Below are positions 7,403 through 16,760 of a stretch of DNA of 64,000 nt, piece after piece (the stretch's first letter is position 1; every line of letters begins with the position of its first letter). The notes below the pieces were generated by a model that saw only the letters and a program-made list of their open reading frames with translations, had not been told where the DNA came from and did not search any database. Made by a program: the position numbers and the translations under genes. The stretch comes from Microbacterium tenebrionis (lineage in GTDB: Bacteria > Actinomycetota > Actinomycetes > Actinomycetales > Microbacteriaceae): contig NZ_CAHJXQ010000006.1 of the NCBI RefSeq assembly GCF_903645325.1, positions 1 through 64,000 on the forward strand, read 5' to 3'.

Positions 7403-9274
7403 TCAGTCGGCGAATCCGAACGCCCGGCCCAGGAACGCCAGTTCGCGCTCGAGGGCGTCGACGATCGTCTCCGCGCGCCGGAAGCCGTGGCCCTCGCCGG
7501 GGTACAGCACGTACTCGTGCGCGATGCCGCGCGCAGCCAGGGCGTCGCGGATCGCCTCCGACTGCGATGGCGGGACCACCAGGTCGTCCGCGCCCTGCAG
7601 CAGCAGCACCGGCACATCGATGCGGTCGGCGTGCGTGAGAGGTGAGCGATCGATGTAGATCTGCTCGCTCTCGGGCAACGGGCCGACGAGCCCGTCGATG
7701 TAGTGCCGTTCGAAGTCGTGCGAGTCCTGAGCCAGCATCCGCAGGTCGGTGACCCCGTAGCGGCTGATGCCGGCGGCGAACACGCCGCCGCGGACAAGGG
7801 CCGACAGCACCGTCCAGCCTCCTGCCGAGCTGCCGCGGATCGCGATGCGCGAGGGATCGGCGCGTCCGGATTCGGCGAGCCCGCGCGCCGCCGCGAGCAC
7901 GTCGTCGACGTCGACCACACCCCACTGCCCGTCGAGACGCTCGCGGTAGTCGCGGCCGTAGCCGGTCGATCCGCCGTAGTTCACGTCGAGCACGCCGATG
8001 CCGCGACTCGTGTAGAACGCGATGGCGGCGGATGCCGCGCCGGCGACGTGCGCTGTCGGGCCGCCGTGCACGAACACGATGTAGGGCGGCAGCTCGCCGT
8101 CGGGTGCGGACACCAGCGGGTTAGCGGGTGCGTAGTCGAACGCGTGCACGGGGCCGTGCGCTCCGTCGATCGTGAGCTGCGTTGCGGGCGGCATCCAGTC
8201 GGCGTCCGTCGGGCCCCCGCCGCGGACGCGAGTCACCTCGCCGGAGTCGACGTCCACGCACCACAGGCCGGCGTTCACGGCGGATCCTCCACCCGAGAGC
8301 AGCACGCGCGAGCCGGCGACGTCGTCGACGCTGACGTGCGCGGTGGCGGGAACATCGAGCGCGCGCGTGGTGCCGTCGCCGTCGATCACGACGACCTCGT
8401 CGGAGCCGTTTGTCCGGACCGCGACGATCCTCCCGTCCGCCAGCGGCTGGTACCAGCGGTTCCCGAGCACCCACAGTCCGTACCCGGTGTCGGCGTCGGC
8501 CGGCGCGATCGGCTCTGGATCGGATGCCTGGATGCCATCGAGGCGCAAACGGTGCAGCCCCCAGCGCCCTGACGGGTCGTCGGCGTAGAGCAACTCCGCG
8601 TCGCCGACCCACTCGGGCTGCAGCGCCGCACGCGTGCGGATGCTCGCGAACGAATCGTCGCCGACCGTCGTGACACGGAGCCAGGCCGTCTGCCACGGCA
8701 TCCGTCGCCCCGACCACTCGACCCAGGCGATGCGGGTGGCGTCCGGCGAGAGCGCCGGATGCGCGAAGAACGCCGTCCCCTGGATGTGCACATGCACGGC
8801 TGAGCCGTCGTCTGCCGCCGATCCGTCGGTCGGGATCTCGACGATTGCGCGACGGTGCGGCACTGCTGCGAGATCCTCGCGGATCGCCAGCAGGCGGCCG
8901 TTGTGCAGTCGCAACCCGCCGTGGTTCGGTCCGCGGCCCGCCGCGCCGGCGGGCGTGAGCGGAGTCGGGTCCCCGCCGCGCGGCATCCGGTGCACCCGTT
9001 GATCCTGGCCATCGATGAAGTACAGCGTGCCGTCTGCATCCGCTGTCCAGGCGCCGCCGCCGTACTCGTGCACGCGCGACCGCGCGCTCCACGGGGCAGG
9101 CAGCAGCACTTCGCCGCTCGAACTGCGGACCGTGACGCGACCGCCTTCGGCGGGAACCGACTCGCCCCACCAGATCTCATCCCCGACGAATCGCGCGCCG
9201 TCGATGCGCGGTGCGGATGCCGCGATGCTCGAGGCGCTGAACGGCGACGGCCAGGTTCCGTACGGCTGAGGCAT
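7403..9274 (-). CDS. S9 family prolyl oligopeptidase-type serine peptidase
   Basis: Predicted 623-residue cytoplasmic peptidase (no signal peptide). The N-terminal part (about 1-350) is Trp/Asp-rich and repetitive, like a WD40/beta-propeller gate; the C-terminal part (about 375-623) is an alpha/beta hydrolase. The nucleophile motif is GSSAGGW, the acid lies in GADDLVVPP and the histidine in GEGHGFR, in the order expected for family S9. Such enzymes cleave short peptides, often after proline or as acyl-aminoacyl peptidases; specificity cannot be read here. The start is set by a TAGGCT box 6 bases upstream. Confidence 0.9.
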   Translation of the reverse strand: MPQPYGTWPSPFSASSIAASAPRIDGARFVGDEIWWGESVPAEGGRVTVRSSSGEVLLPAPWSARSRVHEYGGGAWTADADGTLYFIDGQDQRVHRMPRGGDPTPLTPAGAAGRGPNHGGLRLHNGRLLAIREDLAAVPHRRAIVEIPTDGSAADDGSAVHVHIQGTAFFAHPALSPDATRIAWVEWSGRRMPWQTAWLRVTTVGDDSFASIRTRAALQPEWVGDAELLYADDPSGRWGLHRLRLDGIQASDPEPIAPADADTGYGLWVLGNRWYQPLADGRIVAVRTNGSDEVVVIDGDGTTRALDVPATAHVSVDDVAGSRVLLSGGGSAVNAGLWCVDVDSGEVTRVRGGGPTDADWMPPATQLTIDGAHGPVHAFDYAPANPLVSAPDGELPPYIVFVHGGPTAHVAGAASAAIAFYTSRGIGVLDVNYGGSTGYGRDYRERLDGQWGVVDVDDVLAAARGLAESGRADPSRIAIRGSSAGGWTVLSALVRGGVFAAGISRYGVTDLRMLAQDSHDFERHYIDGLVGPLPESEQIYIDRSPLTHADRIDVPVLLLQGADDLVVPPSQSEAIRDALAARGIAHEYVLYPGEGHGFRRAETIVDALERELAFLGRAFGFAD

Positions 9275-9280
9275 GACTCG

Positions 9281-9286
9281 AGCCTA
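9281..9286 (-). promoter_or_regulatory. -10 box, leaderless promoter of the S9 peptidase
   Basis: Minus-strand TAGGCT ends 6 bases before the ATG at 9274. Confidence 0.5.
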
Positions 9287-9321
9287 TGCGGCACTGCCGA
9301 CGCCGGCACACGAGAGCCGAT

Positions 9322-9370
9322 AACGCAGAAACCGCCCTCCCGGATGCCGGGGAAGAGCGGTTTCCGCGTT
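9322..9370 (-). terminator. terminator-like hairpin after lexA
   Basis: Bases 9322-9335 pair with 9357-9370 (ends AACGC/GCGTT and inner GAAACCGC/GCGGTTTC, one mismatch), with a smaller GC stem inside the loop. It lies 20 bases beyond the lexA stop, in the 115-base gap before the S9 peptidase promoter. Confidence 0.6.
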
Positions 9371-9389
9371 GTCGAAGGATGCCGGGGCG

Positions 9390-10076
9390 TCAGACCGCGC
9401 GGAGCACCGCCACGACCTTGCCGAGCACCACGGCGTCGTCGCCGAGGATCGGCTCGAAGGAGCTGTTGCGGGGGAGCAGCCAGGTGTGGCCGTCGCGCTG
9501 GCGGAAGGTCTTGACCGTCGCTTCGCCGTCGAGCATCGCCGCGACGATCTCGCCGTTCTCCGCAGTGTTCTGGGTGCGGACGACGACCCAGTCGCCGTCG
9601 CAGATCGCCGCATCGATCATCGACTCGCCTGACACCTTGAGCATGAACAGGTCACCCTTGCCGACGAGCTGACGGGGGAGGGGGAAGATCTCCTCGACCT
9701 GCTGCTCGGCCGTGATCGGAACGCCCGCCGCGATCTGCCCGACGAGGGGAACCATCGCCGCGTCCCCCACCGGTGTGACCGAATCGGCCGGATTCTCGCC
9801 GCTCGTGCCGGGAAGGTCGATGAGCACCTCCATGGCGCGCGTCTTGCCCGGGTCGCGGCGGAGGTAGCCGCTCAGCTCGAGCTGGCCCAGCTGGTGGGTG
9901 ACGCTGGAGAGCGACTTCAGACCGACCGCGTCCCCGATCTCGCGCATGCTCGGCGGATAGCCGTGAGTGGCGATCGACGTCTGGATCACTTCGAGGATGG
10001 CCATCTGCTTGGCGCTGAGGTTCTTGCGCCGACGGGTGCGAGGAGTCTCGGCTTCGATGGCGGAGGTGTCGCTCAT
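9390..10076 (-). CDS. lexA: LexA repressor
   Basis: Predicted 228-residue SOS repressor. The winged helix-turn-helix (residues about 20-85) is followed by the S24 self-cleaving domain: cleavage site A117-G118 in IAAGVP, nucleophile S152 in SGESM and general base K189. RecA filaments trigger self-cleavage after DNA damage and release SOS genes. The ATG at 10076 is chosen because AAGGAG lies 7 bases upstream and the conserved fold starts soon after; longer in-frame starts have no such site. It is divergent from a LysM gene, the lexA-yneA/divS/chiZ arrangement known from Gram-positives. Confidence 0.97.
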   Translation of the reverse strand: MSDTSAIEAETPRTRRRKNLSAKQMAILEVIQTSIATHGYPPSMREIGDAVGLKSLSSVTHQLGQLELSGYLRRDPGKTRAMEVLIDLPGTSGENPADSVTPVGDAAMVPLVGQIAAGVPITAEQQVEEIFPLPRQLVGKGDLFMLKVSGESMIDAAICDGDWVVVRTQNTAENGEIVAAMLDGEATVKTFRQRDGHTWLLPRNSSFEPILGDDAVVLGKVVAVLRAV

Positions 10077-10138
10077 GGTGCTCCTTCGTGCGCGATTCCG
10101 GGGGTGCTCTTCGAATGTCGGTGGCCCGTGGTGGGGTG

Positions 10139-10167
10139 TCGATATCGAAACCGTATCCGAGAAACAA
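10139..10167 (-). promoter_or_regulatory. candidate lexA promoter with overlapping palindrome
   Basis: On the minus strand TTGTTT (10167-10162) and TATCGA (10144-10139) are separated by 17 bases. The -10 overlaps the perfect palindrome TCGATATCGA (10139-10148), which could be an autoregulatory LexA site. The leader of about 55 bases carries the AAGGAG ribosome site. Confidence 0.4.
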
Positions 10168-10229
10168 CCGGAATCGGAAGATCCGTTCGAGCGTGTCGCC
10201 GCAGATCGAGGATCGGTTTCGAAGAAGTC

Positions 10230-10259
10230 TTGACAGATGTTCGAAATCGAAGATACATT
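10230..10259 (+). promoter_or_regulatory. promoter of the LysM gene with overlapping palindrome
   Basis: TTGACA (10230-10235) and ATACAT (10253-10258) are 17 bases apart, the best -35/-10 pair in this part of the window. The spacer contains TTCGAAATCGAA (10240-10251), very like the palindrome in the lexA promoter; a repressor bound here would block RNA polymerase. Confidence 0.55.
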
Positions 10260-10336
10260 CGGAACGTAGCTTCGCATTCATCGCTCCCGGCCGAGCGGTG
10301 AATGCGAACGCTACGCCAGAGGCAGAGGAGAATCCC

Positions 10337-10699
10337 ATGAGCACCATCAGCATCGCAGCCCCGGCAGTCCGCACCGTCCGTCCCTCGACGCGACTGCGAC
10401 TGACCGTGCGCGGGCGTCGCGTGCTGCTGGGCCTCGCCGCACTCCCGCTCGCAGCAGGCATCGCCTTCGCGGCCCTCGGCGGTGGCGCCGCCGTCGCCTC
10501 CGGCGAGTCCGTGCCCACGGCGAGCTTCGAGACGGTCACGGTCATGCCCGGTGACACGCTGTGGTCGATCGCCGAGTCCGTGGCGCCGAACGCCGACCCG
10601 CGCTCAGTGATCCACCAGATCGAGAGTCTCAACGCCTTGGGCGCGTCCTCGCTCCAGGTCGGGCAGGAGCTCGCCATCCCGGCCGAGTACGTCGACTGA
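10337..10699 (+). CDS. LysM-domain membrane protein next to lexA (YneA/DivS/ChiZ-like division suppressor)
   Basis: Predicted 120-residue protein: basic N-terminus, one membrane helix (residues about 28-50), then a single C-terminal LysM domain (about 68-116; V-M-P-G-D-T-L-W-S-I-A at its start) that binds peptidoglycan. The ATG is supported by GAGGAG 6 bases upstream. Small LysM membrane proteins divergent from lexA (YneA in Bacillus, DivS in Corynebacterium, ChiZ in Mycobacterium) halt division during SOS. That role is inferred here from architecture and position. hisC starts 22 bases downstream with its own promoter. Confidence 0.85.
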   Translation: MSTISIAAPAVRTVRPSTRLRLTVRGRRVLLGLAALPLAAGIAFAALGGGAAVASGESVPTASFETVTVMPGDTLWSIAESVAPNADPRSVIHQIESLNALGASSLQVGQELAIPAEYVD

Positions 10700-10708
10700 T
10701 CCCACCGT

Positions 10709-10714
10709 TAGCAT
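10709..10714 (+). promoter_or_regulatory. -10 box, leaderless promoter of hisC
   Basis: TAGCAT ends 7 bases before the GTG at 10722. This decides between that GTG and the ATG at 10713, which lies inside the -10 box. Confidence 0.5.
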
Positions 10715-10721
10715 GGGGAGT

Positions 10722-11807
10722 GTGACTGCTTCCCTCGGCGATCTGCCCCTCCGCGACGATCTTCGCGGCCTCACACCCTACGGAGCGCCGCAGGCCCCGT
10801 TGCCGGTCGCGCTGAACGTGAATGAGAACACGCACCCCGTCCCCGACGAGGTGGCGAGCGACATCCTCGACGACATCGCCGTGGCGCTGCGCGAGGTGAA
10901 CCGCTATCCCGATCGGGAGTTCACGTCGCTGCGCGAGGCGTTCGCGGACTACCTCGGGCACGGGCTCGAGCCCGGCCAGATCTGGGCCGGCAACGGATCG
11001 AACGAGGTCCTGCAGCACATCATGCAGGCCTTCGGAGGCCCTGGCCGAACGGTCTTCGGATTCGCACCCACCTACTCGATGTATCCCTTGATCGCGCAGG
11101 GAACCGGCGCGCAGTGGGTCGCGGGGCAGCGCGAAGCCGACTACACGATCACGGCGGAAGAGGCCGCTGCGCAGGTGGAGCAGGCGGACCCCGACATCGT
11201 CATGCTGTGCTCGCCGAACAACCCCACCGGCACACCGCTCCGCCTCGACGTCGTCGAAGCGGTCTACGAAGCCGCGCGCGGCATCGTGGTCGTCGACGAG
11301 GCCTACCAGGAGTTCGCGCCTCGGGATGCATCGTCGGCGCTCACGCTTCTCGACGGACGCCCACGGCTGGCCGTGTCGCGGACGATGAGCAAGGCGTTCG
11401 CCTTCGCCGGTGCGCGGGTCGGGTATCTCGCCGCAGACCCGGCGTTCATCGACGCCCTGCGTCTGGTGAGACTTCCGTACCACCTGAGCGCCCTGACCCA
11501 GGCGGCGGCCGTCGCCGCCCTCCGCAACGCGGACACCATGCTCGGTATGGTCGACGAGATCGTGGAGCAACGCGATCGGATCACCGCGACGCTCGAGGCG
11601 CTGGGGTATCAGCCTCACGAATCGTGGTCGAACTTCGTGCTTTTCGGCGGCGTGGCAGATCCCCGCGCGACGTTCGAGGCTCTGTATGCCCGCGGCGTTC
11701 TCATCCGCGACGTGGGCATCCCGCACCACCTGCGCGTGACAGCGGGGACCGAGGCCGAGACGACGGCGTTCCTCGACGCTCTGGCGTCGATAGACTCGGG
11801 CGCATGA
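10722..11807 (+). CDS. hisC: histidinol-phosphate aminotransferase
   Basis: Predicted 361-residue PLP enzyme converting imidazole-acetol phosphate and glutamate to histidinol phosphate. Visible family features: the [17 protein letters not shown] opening, [10 protein letters not shown] near the cofactor phosphate site, [19 protein letters not shown] and the PLP-lysine motif [14 protein letters not shown]. The GTG start is preferred over the ATG nine bases earlier because the latter overlaps the -10 box. It leads the his cluster hisC-hisB-hisH-hisA; hisD, hisG, hisI and hisF are not in the window. Confidence 0.95.
   Translation: MTASLGDLPLRDDLRGLTPYGAPQAPLPVALNVNENTHPVPDEVASDILDDIAVALREVNRYPDREFTSLREAFADYLGHGLEPGQIWAGNGSNEVLQHIMQAFGGPGRTVFGFAPTYSMYPLIAQGTGAQWVAGQREADYTITAEEAAAQVEQADPDIVMLCSPNNPTGTPLRLDVVEAVYEAARGIVVVDEAYQEFAPRDASSALTLLDGRPRLAVSRTMSKAFAFAGARVGYLAADPAFIDALRLVRLPYHLSALTQAAAVAALRNADTMLGMVDEIVEQRDRITATLEALGYQPHESWSNFVLFGGVADPRATFEALYARGVLIRDVGIPHHLRVTAGTEAETTAFLDALASIDSGA
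11791..11796 (+). promoter_or_regulatory. possible internal -10 box before hisB
   Basis: TAGACT lies at the end of hisC, 7 bases before the hisB ATG. The match to the other leaderless promoters is good, but the codons are also needed for hisC, so it may be fortuitous. Confidence 0.3.
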
Positions 11808-12409
11808 GCGCCTCCCGCACCGCGTCGCGTACCCGCAGCACGTCCGAGTCGACCGTCGAGCTCGAGCTGAACCTCGATGGCACAGGGCAGAGCCGCATCG
11901 ACACGTCAGTGCCGTTCTTCGACCACATGCTGACGGCGTTCGCGAAGCACTCGCTCACAGATCTCACCGTCCGCGCCTCCGGCGACACGCACATCGACGC
12001 CCACCACACGGTCGAGGACGTGTCCATCGTCCTCGGTCAGGCGATCCTCGAGGCGCTCGGCGAGAAGTCGGGCATCTCGCGCTACGGAGACGCGCTCGTC
12101 CCTCTCGATGAGGCGCTCGCACAGGCGGTCGTCGACATCAGCGGCCGTCCGTACCTCGTGCACACCGGCGAGCCCGATGGTTTCGAGCACCACCTCATCG
12201 GCGGCCACTTCACGGGTTCGCTCGTGCGGCACGCGTTCGAGGCGATCTCGGTGGGCGCCGGACTCACCGTGCACGTGCGCGTGCTCGGCGGTCGTGACCC
12301 GCACCACATCGCCGAGGCCGAGTTCAAGGCCTTCGCCCGCGCCTTCCGGCAGGCCAAGACGCTCGATCCCCTCGTCGACGGCATCCCCTCCACCAAGGGC
12401 GCGCTGTGA
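11804..12409 (+). CDS. hisB: imidazoleglycerol-phosphate dehydratase
   Basis: Predicted 201-residue manganese enzyme that removes water from imidazoleglycerol phosphate to give imidazole-acetol phosphate. The metal-binding repeats are clear: [14 protein letters not shown] in the first half and [14 protein letters not shown] then [16 protein letters not shown] in the second. It is the monofunctional type with no histidinol phosphatase domain. The ATG overlaps the hisC stop by 4 bases, and the stop overlaps the GTG of hisH. Confidence 0.96.
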   Translation: MSASRTASRTRSTSESTVELELNLDGTGQSRIDTSVPFFDHMLTAFAKHSLTDLTVRASGDTHIDAHHTVEDVSIVLGQAILEALGEKSGISRYGDALVPLDEALAQAVVDISGRPYLVHTGEPDGFEHHLIGGHFTGSLVRHAFEAISVGAGLTVHVRVLGGRDPHHIAEAEFKAFARAFRQAKTLDPLVDGIPSTKGAL

Positions 12410-13038
12410 CGCGCAGCGTCGTCGTCTACGACTACGGCTCCGGCAACGTCCACTCCGCGGTCAAGGCGCTCGCGGCCGCCGGCGCGGATGCCACATTGAC
12501 GGGCGACCGCACCGCGGCGCTCGAAGCGGACGGGCTGCTCGTCCCCGGCGTCGGCGCATTCGCCGCTGTTCGCGCCACGCTGCGCGAGCAGGGCGGGGAC
12601 GAGGTCATCGAGCGGCGTCTGGCAGGCGGACGGCCGGTGCTCGGCGTCTGCGTGGGCATGCAGGTGCTGTTCGCGCACGGCGTCGAACGCGGGCAGGACG
12701 TCGAAGGTCTGGGTGAGTGGCCGGGTGCGGTCACGGAGCTCAACGCTCCGGTGCTTCCCCACATGGGCTGGAACACCGTGACCCCCGACGAGGGCAGCGT
12801 GCTGTTCCGCGGCATCGAGGAGGAGCGGTTCTACTTCGTGCACTCGTACGCCGCGCAGAAGTGGGAACTCGACGTCATTCCGCCGTTTCCGCAGCCGGCG
12901 CTCACCTGGACCACGTACGGCGAGCCGTTCCTCGCGGCGGTCGAGAACGGACCTCTGTCGGCCACCCAGTTCCACCCCGAGAAGTCGGGGGAGGCGGGCA
13001 TCCGCCTGCTGCGGAACTGGGTCGAGAGCCTTCCGTGA
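12406..13038 (+). CDS. hisH: imidazole glycerol phosphate synthase, glutaminase subunit
   Basis: Predicted 210-residue class I glutamine amidotransferase. The nucleophile is Cys82 (GVCVGMQ) and the His-Glu pair is in FHPEKSG near residue 193; PGVGAF supplies the oxyanion region. It delivers ammonia from glutamine to HisF, whose gene is not visible here. GTG start overlapping the hisB stop. Confidence 0.95.
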   Translation: MTRSVVVYDYGSGNVHSAVKALAAAGADATLTGDRTAALEADGLLVPGVGAFAAVRATLREQGGDEVIERRLAGGRPVLGVCVGMQVLFAHGVERGQDVEGLGEWPGAVTELNAPVLPHMGWNTVTPDEGSVLFRGIEEERFYFVHSYAAQKWELDVIPPFPQPALTWTTYGEPFLAAVENGPLSATQFHPEKSGEAGIRLLRNWVESLP

Positions 13039-13071
13039 CGTCGACGTTTTGATCACGGGATCGAGGCGGAC

Positions 13072-13077
13072 TACTCT
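13072..13077 (+). promoter_or_regulatory. possible -10 box before hisA
   Basis: TACTCT in the 84-base hisH-hisA gap, 45 bases before the hisA ATG. A weak GAGGA ribosome site lies 6 bases before that ATG. Confidence 0.3.
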
Positions 13078-13122
13078 CGGACATCGTGTCGATGATCGGC
13101 ACTGCACCCACCCGAGGATGAC

Positions 13123-13869
13123 ATGAACGACTTCGCGTCCACCCCCAAGCTCACCCTTCTGCCGGCCGTCGACGTCGCCGGCGGCAAGGCGGTCCGCCTG
13201 ACACAGGGCGAGGCCGGGTCCGAGACCAGCTACGGCGACCCGCTGGCTGCGGCAGGGGAGTGGGTCGACCAGGGCGCGGAGTGGATCCACCTCGTCGACC
13301 TCGACGCGGCCTTCGGACGCGGCAGCAACGCCGCGATCCTCCGCAAGGTCATCAAGCAGCACCGCGACGTGAACGTCGAGCTCTCCGGCGGCATCCGCGA
13401 CGACGCGAGCCTCGAGGCCGCTCTCGAGAGCGGCGCTGCGCGCATCAACCTCGGCCCCGCCGCTCTGGAGAACCCGGAGTGGGCGGCGGACGTCATCAGC
13501 CGCTACGGCGAGGCGGTCGCGGTCGGTCTCGACGTGCGCGGCACGACGCTCGCCGCGCGCGGCTGGACGAAGGAGGGCGGTGACCTCTGGGAGGTGCTCG
13601 CCCGCCTCGAGGACGCCGGATGCAGCCGCTACGTCGTCACCGACGTGACCAAGGACGGCACCCTGCGGGGTCCGAACATCGAGCTCCTGCGCGAGATCAC
13701 CTCGCGCACGCCGAAGCCCGTCGTCGCCTCCGGCGGCATCTCGAGCCTGGACGACATCGCCGCTCTCCGCGAGCTGGTGCCCCTGGGCGTCGAGGGTGCG
13801 ATCGTGGGCAAGGCCCTGTACGCGGGAGCGTTCACGCTGGCTGAGGCGCTGGATGTCGCCGGCGACTGA
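13123..13869 (+). CDS. hisA: HisA isomerase, possibly bifunctional PriA
   Basis: Predicted 248-residue TIM barrel that isomerises ProFAR to PRFAR. The first catalytic Asp is D17 ([10 protein letters not shown]); the second half has [15 protein letters not shown] with the other catalytic Asp; phosphate sites are ELSGGIRDD and VASGGISS. In many actinobacteria this protein (PriA) also does the TrpF step of tryptophan synthesis; the sequence looks PriA-like but the dual role cannot be proved without knowing whether trpF exists elsewhere. Confidence 0.93.
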   Translation: MNDFASTPKLTLLPAVDVAGGKAVRLTQGEAGSETSYGDPLAAAGEWVDQGAEWIHLVDLDAAFGRGSNAAILRKVIKQHRDVNVELSGGIRDDASLEAALESGAARINLGPAALENPEWAADVISRYGEAVAVGLDVRGTTLAARGWTKEGGDLWEVLARLEDAGCSRYVVTDVTKDGTLRGPNIELLREITSRTPKPVVASGGISSLDDIAALRELVPLGVEGAIVGKALYAGAFTLAEALDVAGD

Positions 13870-14641
13870 CGACGCCTGCGACCACGGGCATGCCGCAGAC
13901 TCCGCAGGCGTCCCGTGGGAGGGTCGCAGCTTCGAAGCGAACCCGCACGCAGCTGACGACGGATCGGCCGATCCGTCGCTGCTCGACGCCCTGCTCCGCT
14001 TCCGCGCGGGAGCGGGCGGTCAAGCCGAGGTCGTCGATGCGCTGCGTTCGGCCCGCGTCCTCATCCCGCTGATCGCGGAGAAGGGCGAGGAGGGCACCGC
14101 CCCCAGCGGCCTCGCCGTCGACAAGACGCAGGAGCTGTCGATCGTCACGGTCGCCGCCCCGGACGGACGCAAGGTGCAGCCGGTGTTCTCGTCGGTGCAG
14201 GCGATGCAGACCTGGGATGCGTCGGCGCGTCCGATCCCGGTCGAGGCCGTGCGCGCGGCGCTGGCCGCATCCGCGGAGGACACCGACCTGATCGTTCTCG
14301 ACCCCACGTCGGAGACGGAGTTCGTCGTCCGTCGCCCCGCGGTCTGGGCGATCGCGCAAGGGCACGCATGGGAGCCGAGCTTCCTCTCGCCCGAGGTGTT
14401 CACGGCGCTGCAGGAGAGCATCGCGCACGAGCTCGCCGTCATCGACGTCGCCGTGGCACCAGGCGACCCGGACGCACGCCTGCGCGGACCCGAGCTCGTC
14501 GTGATCCTCGATCTCGTCGACGGGCTCGAGCGCGAGGTGCTCGATGCCGTGCTGGCCCGCCTGGCTCAGCGCTGGGCCGCGGACGACCGCATCGCCGTCC
14601 TCGCAGATTCACTCACGGTCAAGCTCCGCCGCGCCGGGTGA
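13853..14641 (+). CDS. SseB family protein
   Basis: Predicted 262-residue soluble protein with no signal peptide. After an acidic, low-complexity N-terminus (residues 1-45) it has the SseB N-terminal domain pattern ([43 protein letters not shown]) and a C-terminal region typical of SseB-like proteins. Biochemical role is unknown; in actinobacteria the gene commonly sits between hisA and infC. Start ATG at 13853 overlaps hisA by 17 bases; other starts are possible because the N-terminus is poorly conserved. Confidence 0.8.
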   Translation: MSPATDDACDHGHAADSAGVPWEGRSFEANPHAADDGSADPSLLDALLRFRAGAGGQAEVVDALRSARVLIPLIAEKGEEGTAPSGLAVDKTQELSIVTVAAPDGRKVQPVFSSVQAMQTWDASARPIPVEAVRAALAASAEDTDLIVLDPTSETEFVVRRPAVWAIAQGHAWEPSFLSPEVFTALQESIAHELAVIDVAVAPGDPDARLRGPELVVILDLVDGLEREVLDAVLARLAQRWAADDRIAVLADSLTVKLRRAG

Positions 14642-14649
14642 CCCGCACC

Positions 14650-14716
14650 CGAGAATTGCCTTGCGCGGTGAGAGTCGGCGTGTCATCGCAATTCTCGCCG
14701 CGCAACCGAATTCTCG
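14650..14716. repeat. imperfect inverted repeat between convergent genes
   Basis: CGAGAATTGC (14650-14659) is the exact complement of GCAATTCTCG (14688-14697), and TTGCGCGG (14661-14668) of CCGCGCAA (14698-14705); a third CGAGAATT half-site in opposite orientation ends at 14716. The parts can form two alternative hairpins. It lies between the stops of the SseB and DUF1844 genes, so a bidirectional terminator or a dispersed palindromic element are both possible. Confidence 0.7.
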
Positions 14717-14737
14717 AGGTGTGTGGGGCGACGCGCC

Positions 14738-15130
14738 CTAGTTGACCGGCCCGGTCCACTTCTCGCCGGGACCCTTGCCGATCGGGTCGGGGATGGCGGA
14801 TGCCTCGCGGAAGGCGAGCTGCAGAGAGCGCAGACCGTCGCGCAGCGACCGCGCGTGCATGTCGCTGATCTCGGGAGCGCCGGCGGTGATGAGCCCGGCG
14901 AGAGCGTTGATCAGCTTGCGCGCTTCGTCGAGGTCGAGCTGCGAGTCGGGGTCGTCCGCGAGCCCGAGCTTGACGGCGGCGGCGCTCATCAGGTGCACGG
15001 CGGTGGTGGTGATCACCTCGACCGCGGGCACGTCCGCAATATCGCGGGTGGCGGCCGATGCGGCCTCTTCCTGCTGCTCCCAGCGCTCGTTGCGGTCGTC
15101 GTGGCCATGATCGTGGGCCGGAATCGTCAC
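14738..15130 (-). CDS. DUF1844 domain-containing protein
   Basis: Predicted 130-residue protein starting with a GTG at 15130, with an AAGGCGAA stretch just upstream. The N-terminus is His/Asp-rich and polar; residues about 35-130 have the DUF1844 pattern (TTTAVHLMSAAAVKLGL, DLDEARKLINALAGLI, then RSLRDGLRSLQLAFREAS). Function is unknown; it is often a neighbour of infC in actinobacteria. It is divergent from infC and shares a short promoter region. Confidence 0.85.
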   Translation of the reverse strand: MTIPAHDHGHDDRNERWEQQEEAASAATRDIADVPAVEVITTTAVHLMSAAAVKLGLADDPDSQLDLDEARKLINALAGLITAGAPEISDMHARSLRDGLRSLQLAFREASAIPDPIGKGPGEKWTGPVN

Positions 15131-15147
15131 TTCGCCTTGCCTTCTGT

Positions 15148-15396
15148 TAGACTTTGGCGGGCTCCGGAGCGAAATGCTCCGGATCGAAAGAGGATTCACT
15201 TCCCACCCGCGCTTGCCGTTCCAGGCTACCGGGTCTTGCGCTCCGCCGGTTCACGCCGGTAGATCGGACGATGTTCGGTGTTCAGGGTGCGAAGCCGACG
15301 TCTGAAATGTCGGCGGGTGGGGCAGTAACTCTTTTTTCGCAGTGCGTCGCAGAAAGCGTCGTACCGGCTGAATCCCCATCGTCTAAGGAGTTCCGC
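15148..15396 (+). promoter_or_regulatory. infC promoter and structured leader
   Basis: A TAGACT -10 box at 15148-15153 would start a leader of roughly 235 bases. It contains a perfect 8-bp hairpin with loop GAAAT (15163-15183), a second hairpin (GCCGAC 15294-15299 with GTCGGC 15309-15314) and, 18 bases later, a run of six T at 15332-15337, rare in this GC-rich sequence. The leader ends with AAGGAG at 15385-15390. Leader control of infC-rpmI-rplT by ribosomal protein L20 or by attenuation is known in other bacteria; here it is only inferred. Confidence 0.45.
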
Positions 15397-15996
<600 letters not shown>

Positions 15997-16064
15997 CCCG
16001 CAGACTCCCGCATCGCGCGGGTTGACACCGTCGCCTGAGAAGGCGCCATACGAAGGAAGAGAAG

Positions 16065-16262
16065 ATGCCGAAGCAGAAGACCCACTCGGGTGCCAAGAAG
16101 CGCTTCAAGATCACCGGCAGCGGCAAGCTGAAGAAGCAGCAGGCCGGGATGCGCCACAACCTCGAGCACAAGTCGAGCCGTCGCACCCGCCGCCTCAACC
16201 AGGACCAGGTGCTGTCGGCCAACGACACCAAGGTCGCCAAGAAGCTCCTCGGCCGCGGCTGA
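16065..16262 (+). CDS. rpmI: 50S ribosomal protein L35
   Basis: Predicted 65-residue basic protein with the L35 opening [20 protein letters not shown] and the [15 protein letters not shown] core. It starts 69 bases after infC with a GAAGGAAGAGAAG purine stretch ahead of the ATG. It belongs to the infC-rpmI-rplT operon. Confidence 0.98.
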   Translation: MPKQKTHSGAKKRFKITGSGKLKKQQAGMRHNLEHKSSRRTRRLNQDQVLSANDTKVAKKLLGRG

Positions 16263-16293
16263 GCGCCCGAAGCACGAATAGGAATACACGAAA

Positions 16294-16680
16294 ATGGCAA
16301 GAGTCAAGCGGGCGGTAAACGCCCACAAGAAGCGTCGCGTCATCCTCGAGCGCGCCTCCGGCTACCGCGGTCAGCGTTCGCGCCTCTACCGCAAGGCCAA
16401 GGAGCAGGTCATCCACTCCCTGGTCTACTCGTACCGTGACCGTCGCAAGCGCAAGGGCGACTTCCGCCGCCTCTGGATCCAGCGCATCAACGCCGCTGCC
16501 CGCCAGAACGGCATCACGTACAACCGCTTCATCCAGGGTCTCGGCCTCGCCGGCGTCCAGGTCGACCGCCGCATGCTCGCCGAGCTCGCGGTCAACGAGC
16601 CGGCCACCTTCGCCTCGCTGGTCGCGACGGCCAAGGCTGCTCTGCCGTCGGACGTTAACGCTCCGAAGTCGGCTGCGTAA
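16294..16680 (+). CDS. rplT: 50S ribosomal protein L20
   Basis: Predicted 128-residue 23S rRNA-binding protein needed for early 50S assembly. It has the basic N-terminal extension ([15 protein letters not shown]) and the [20 protein letters not shown] block. In several bacteria L20 represses its own operon by binding the leader. It ends the operon; a strong intrinsic terminator follows at 13 bases. Confidence 0.98.
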   Translation: MARVKRAVNAHKKRRVILERASGYRGQRSRLYRKAKEQVIHSLVYSYRDRRKRKGDFRRLWIQRINAAARQNGITYNRFIQGLGLAGVQVDRRMLAELAVNEPATFASLVATAKAALPSDVNAPKSAA

Positions 16681-16692
16681 GCATCCTTCCTG

Positions 16693-16732
16693 GAACGGGC
16701 GCTCTCCTTCGGGGGAGCGCCCGTTCTTCTTT
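16693..16732 (+). terminator. Rho-independent terminator of infC-rpmI-rplT
   Basis: A 15-bp stem (16693-16707 with 16712-16726, one G-T pair) closes a TTCG tetraloop and is followed by TTCTTT. It is one of the two best intrinsic terminators in the window. Confidence 0.9.
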
Positions 16733-16748
16733 GCCGGGCGGTGTTCCC

Positions 16749-16754
16749 TAGACT
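16749..16754 (+). promoter_or_regulatory. -10 box, leaderless promoter of the TrmH-family gene
   Basis: TAGACT ends 6 bases before the GTG at 16761. Confidence 0.5.
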
Positions 16755-16760
16755 GAACGC

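Noticed and set aside
10713..10721. ATG start for hisC at 10713
   Set aside because: It overlaps the TAGCAT -10 box and has no ribosome site; the GTG at 10722 fits the leaderless pattern.
12082..13362. Long minus-strand open frame (426 codons) across hisB-hisA, and many similar ones over other genes
   Set aside because: GC-rich coding sequence leaves long shadow frames; these have no family signature, no promoter and overlap well-identified genes on the other strand.
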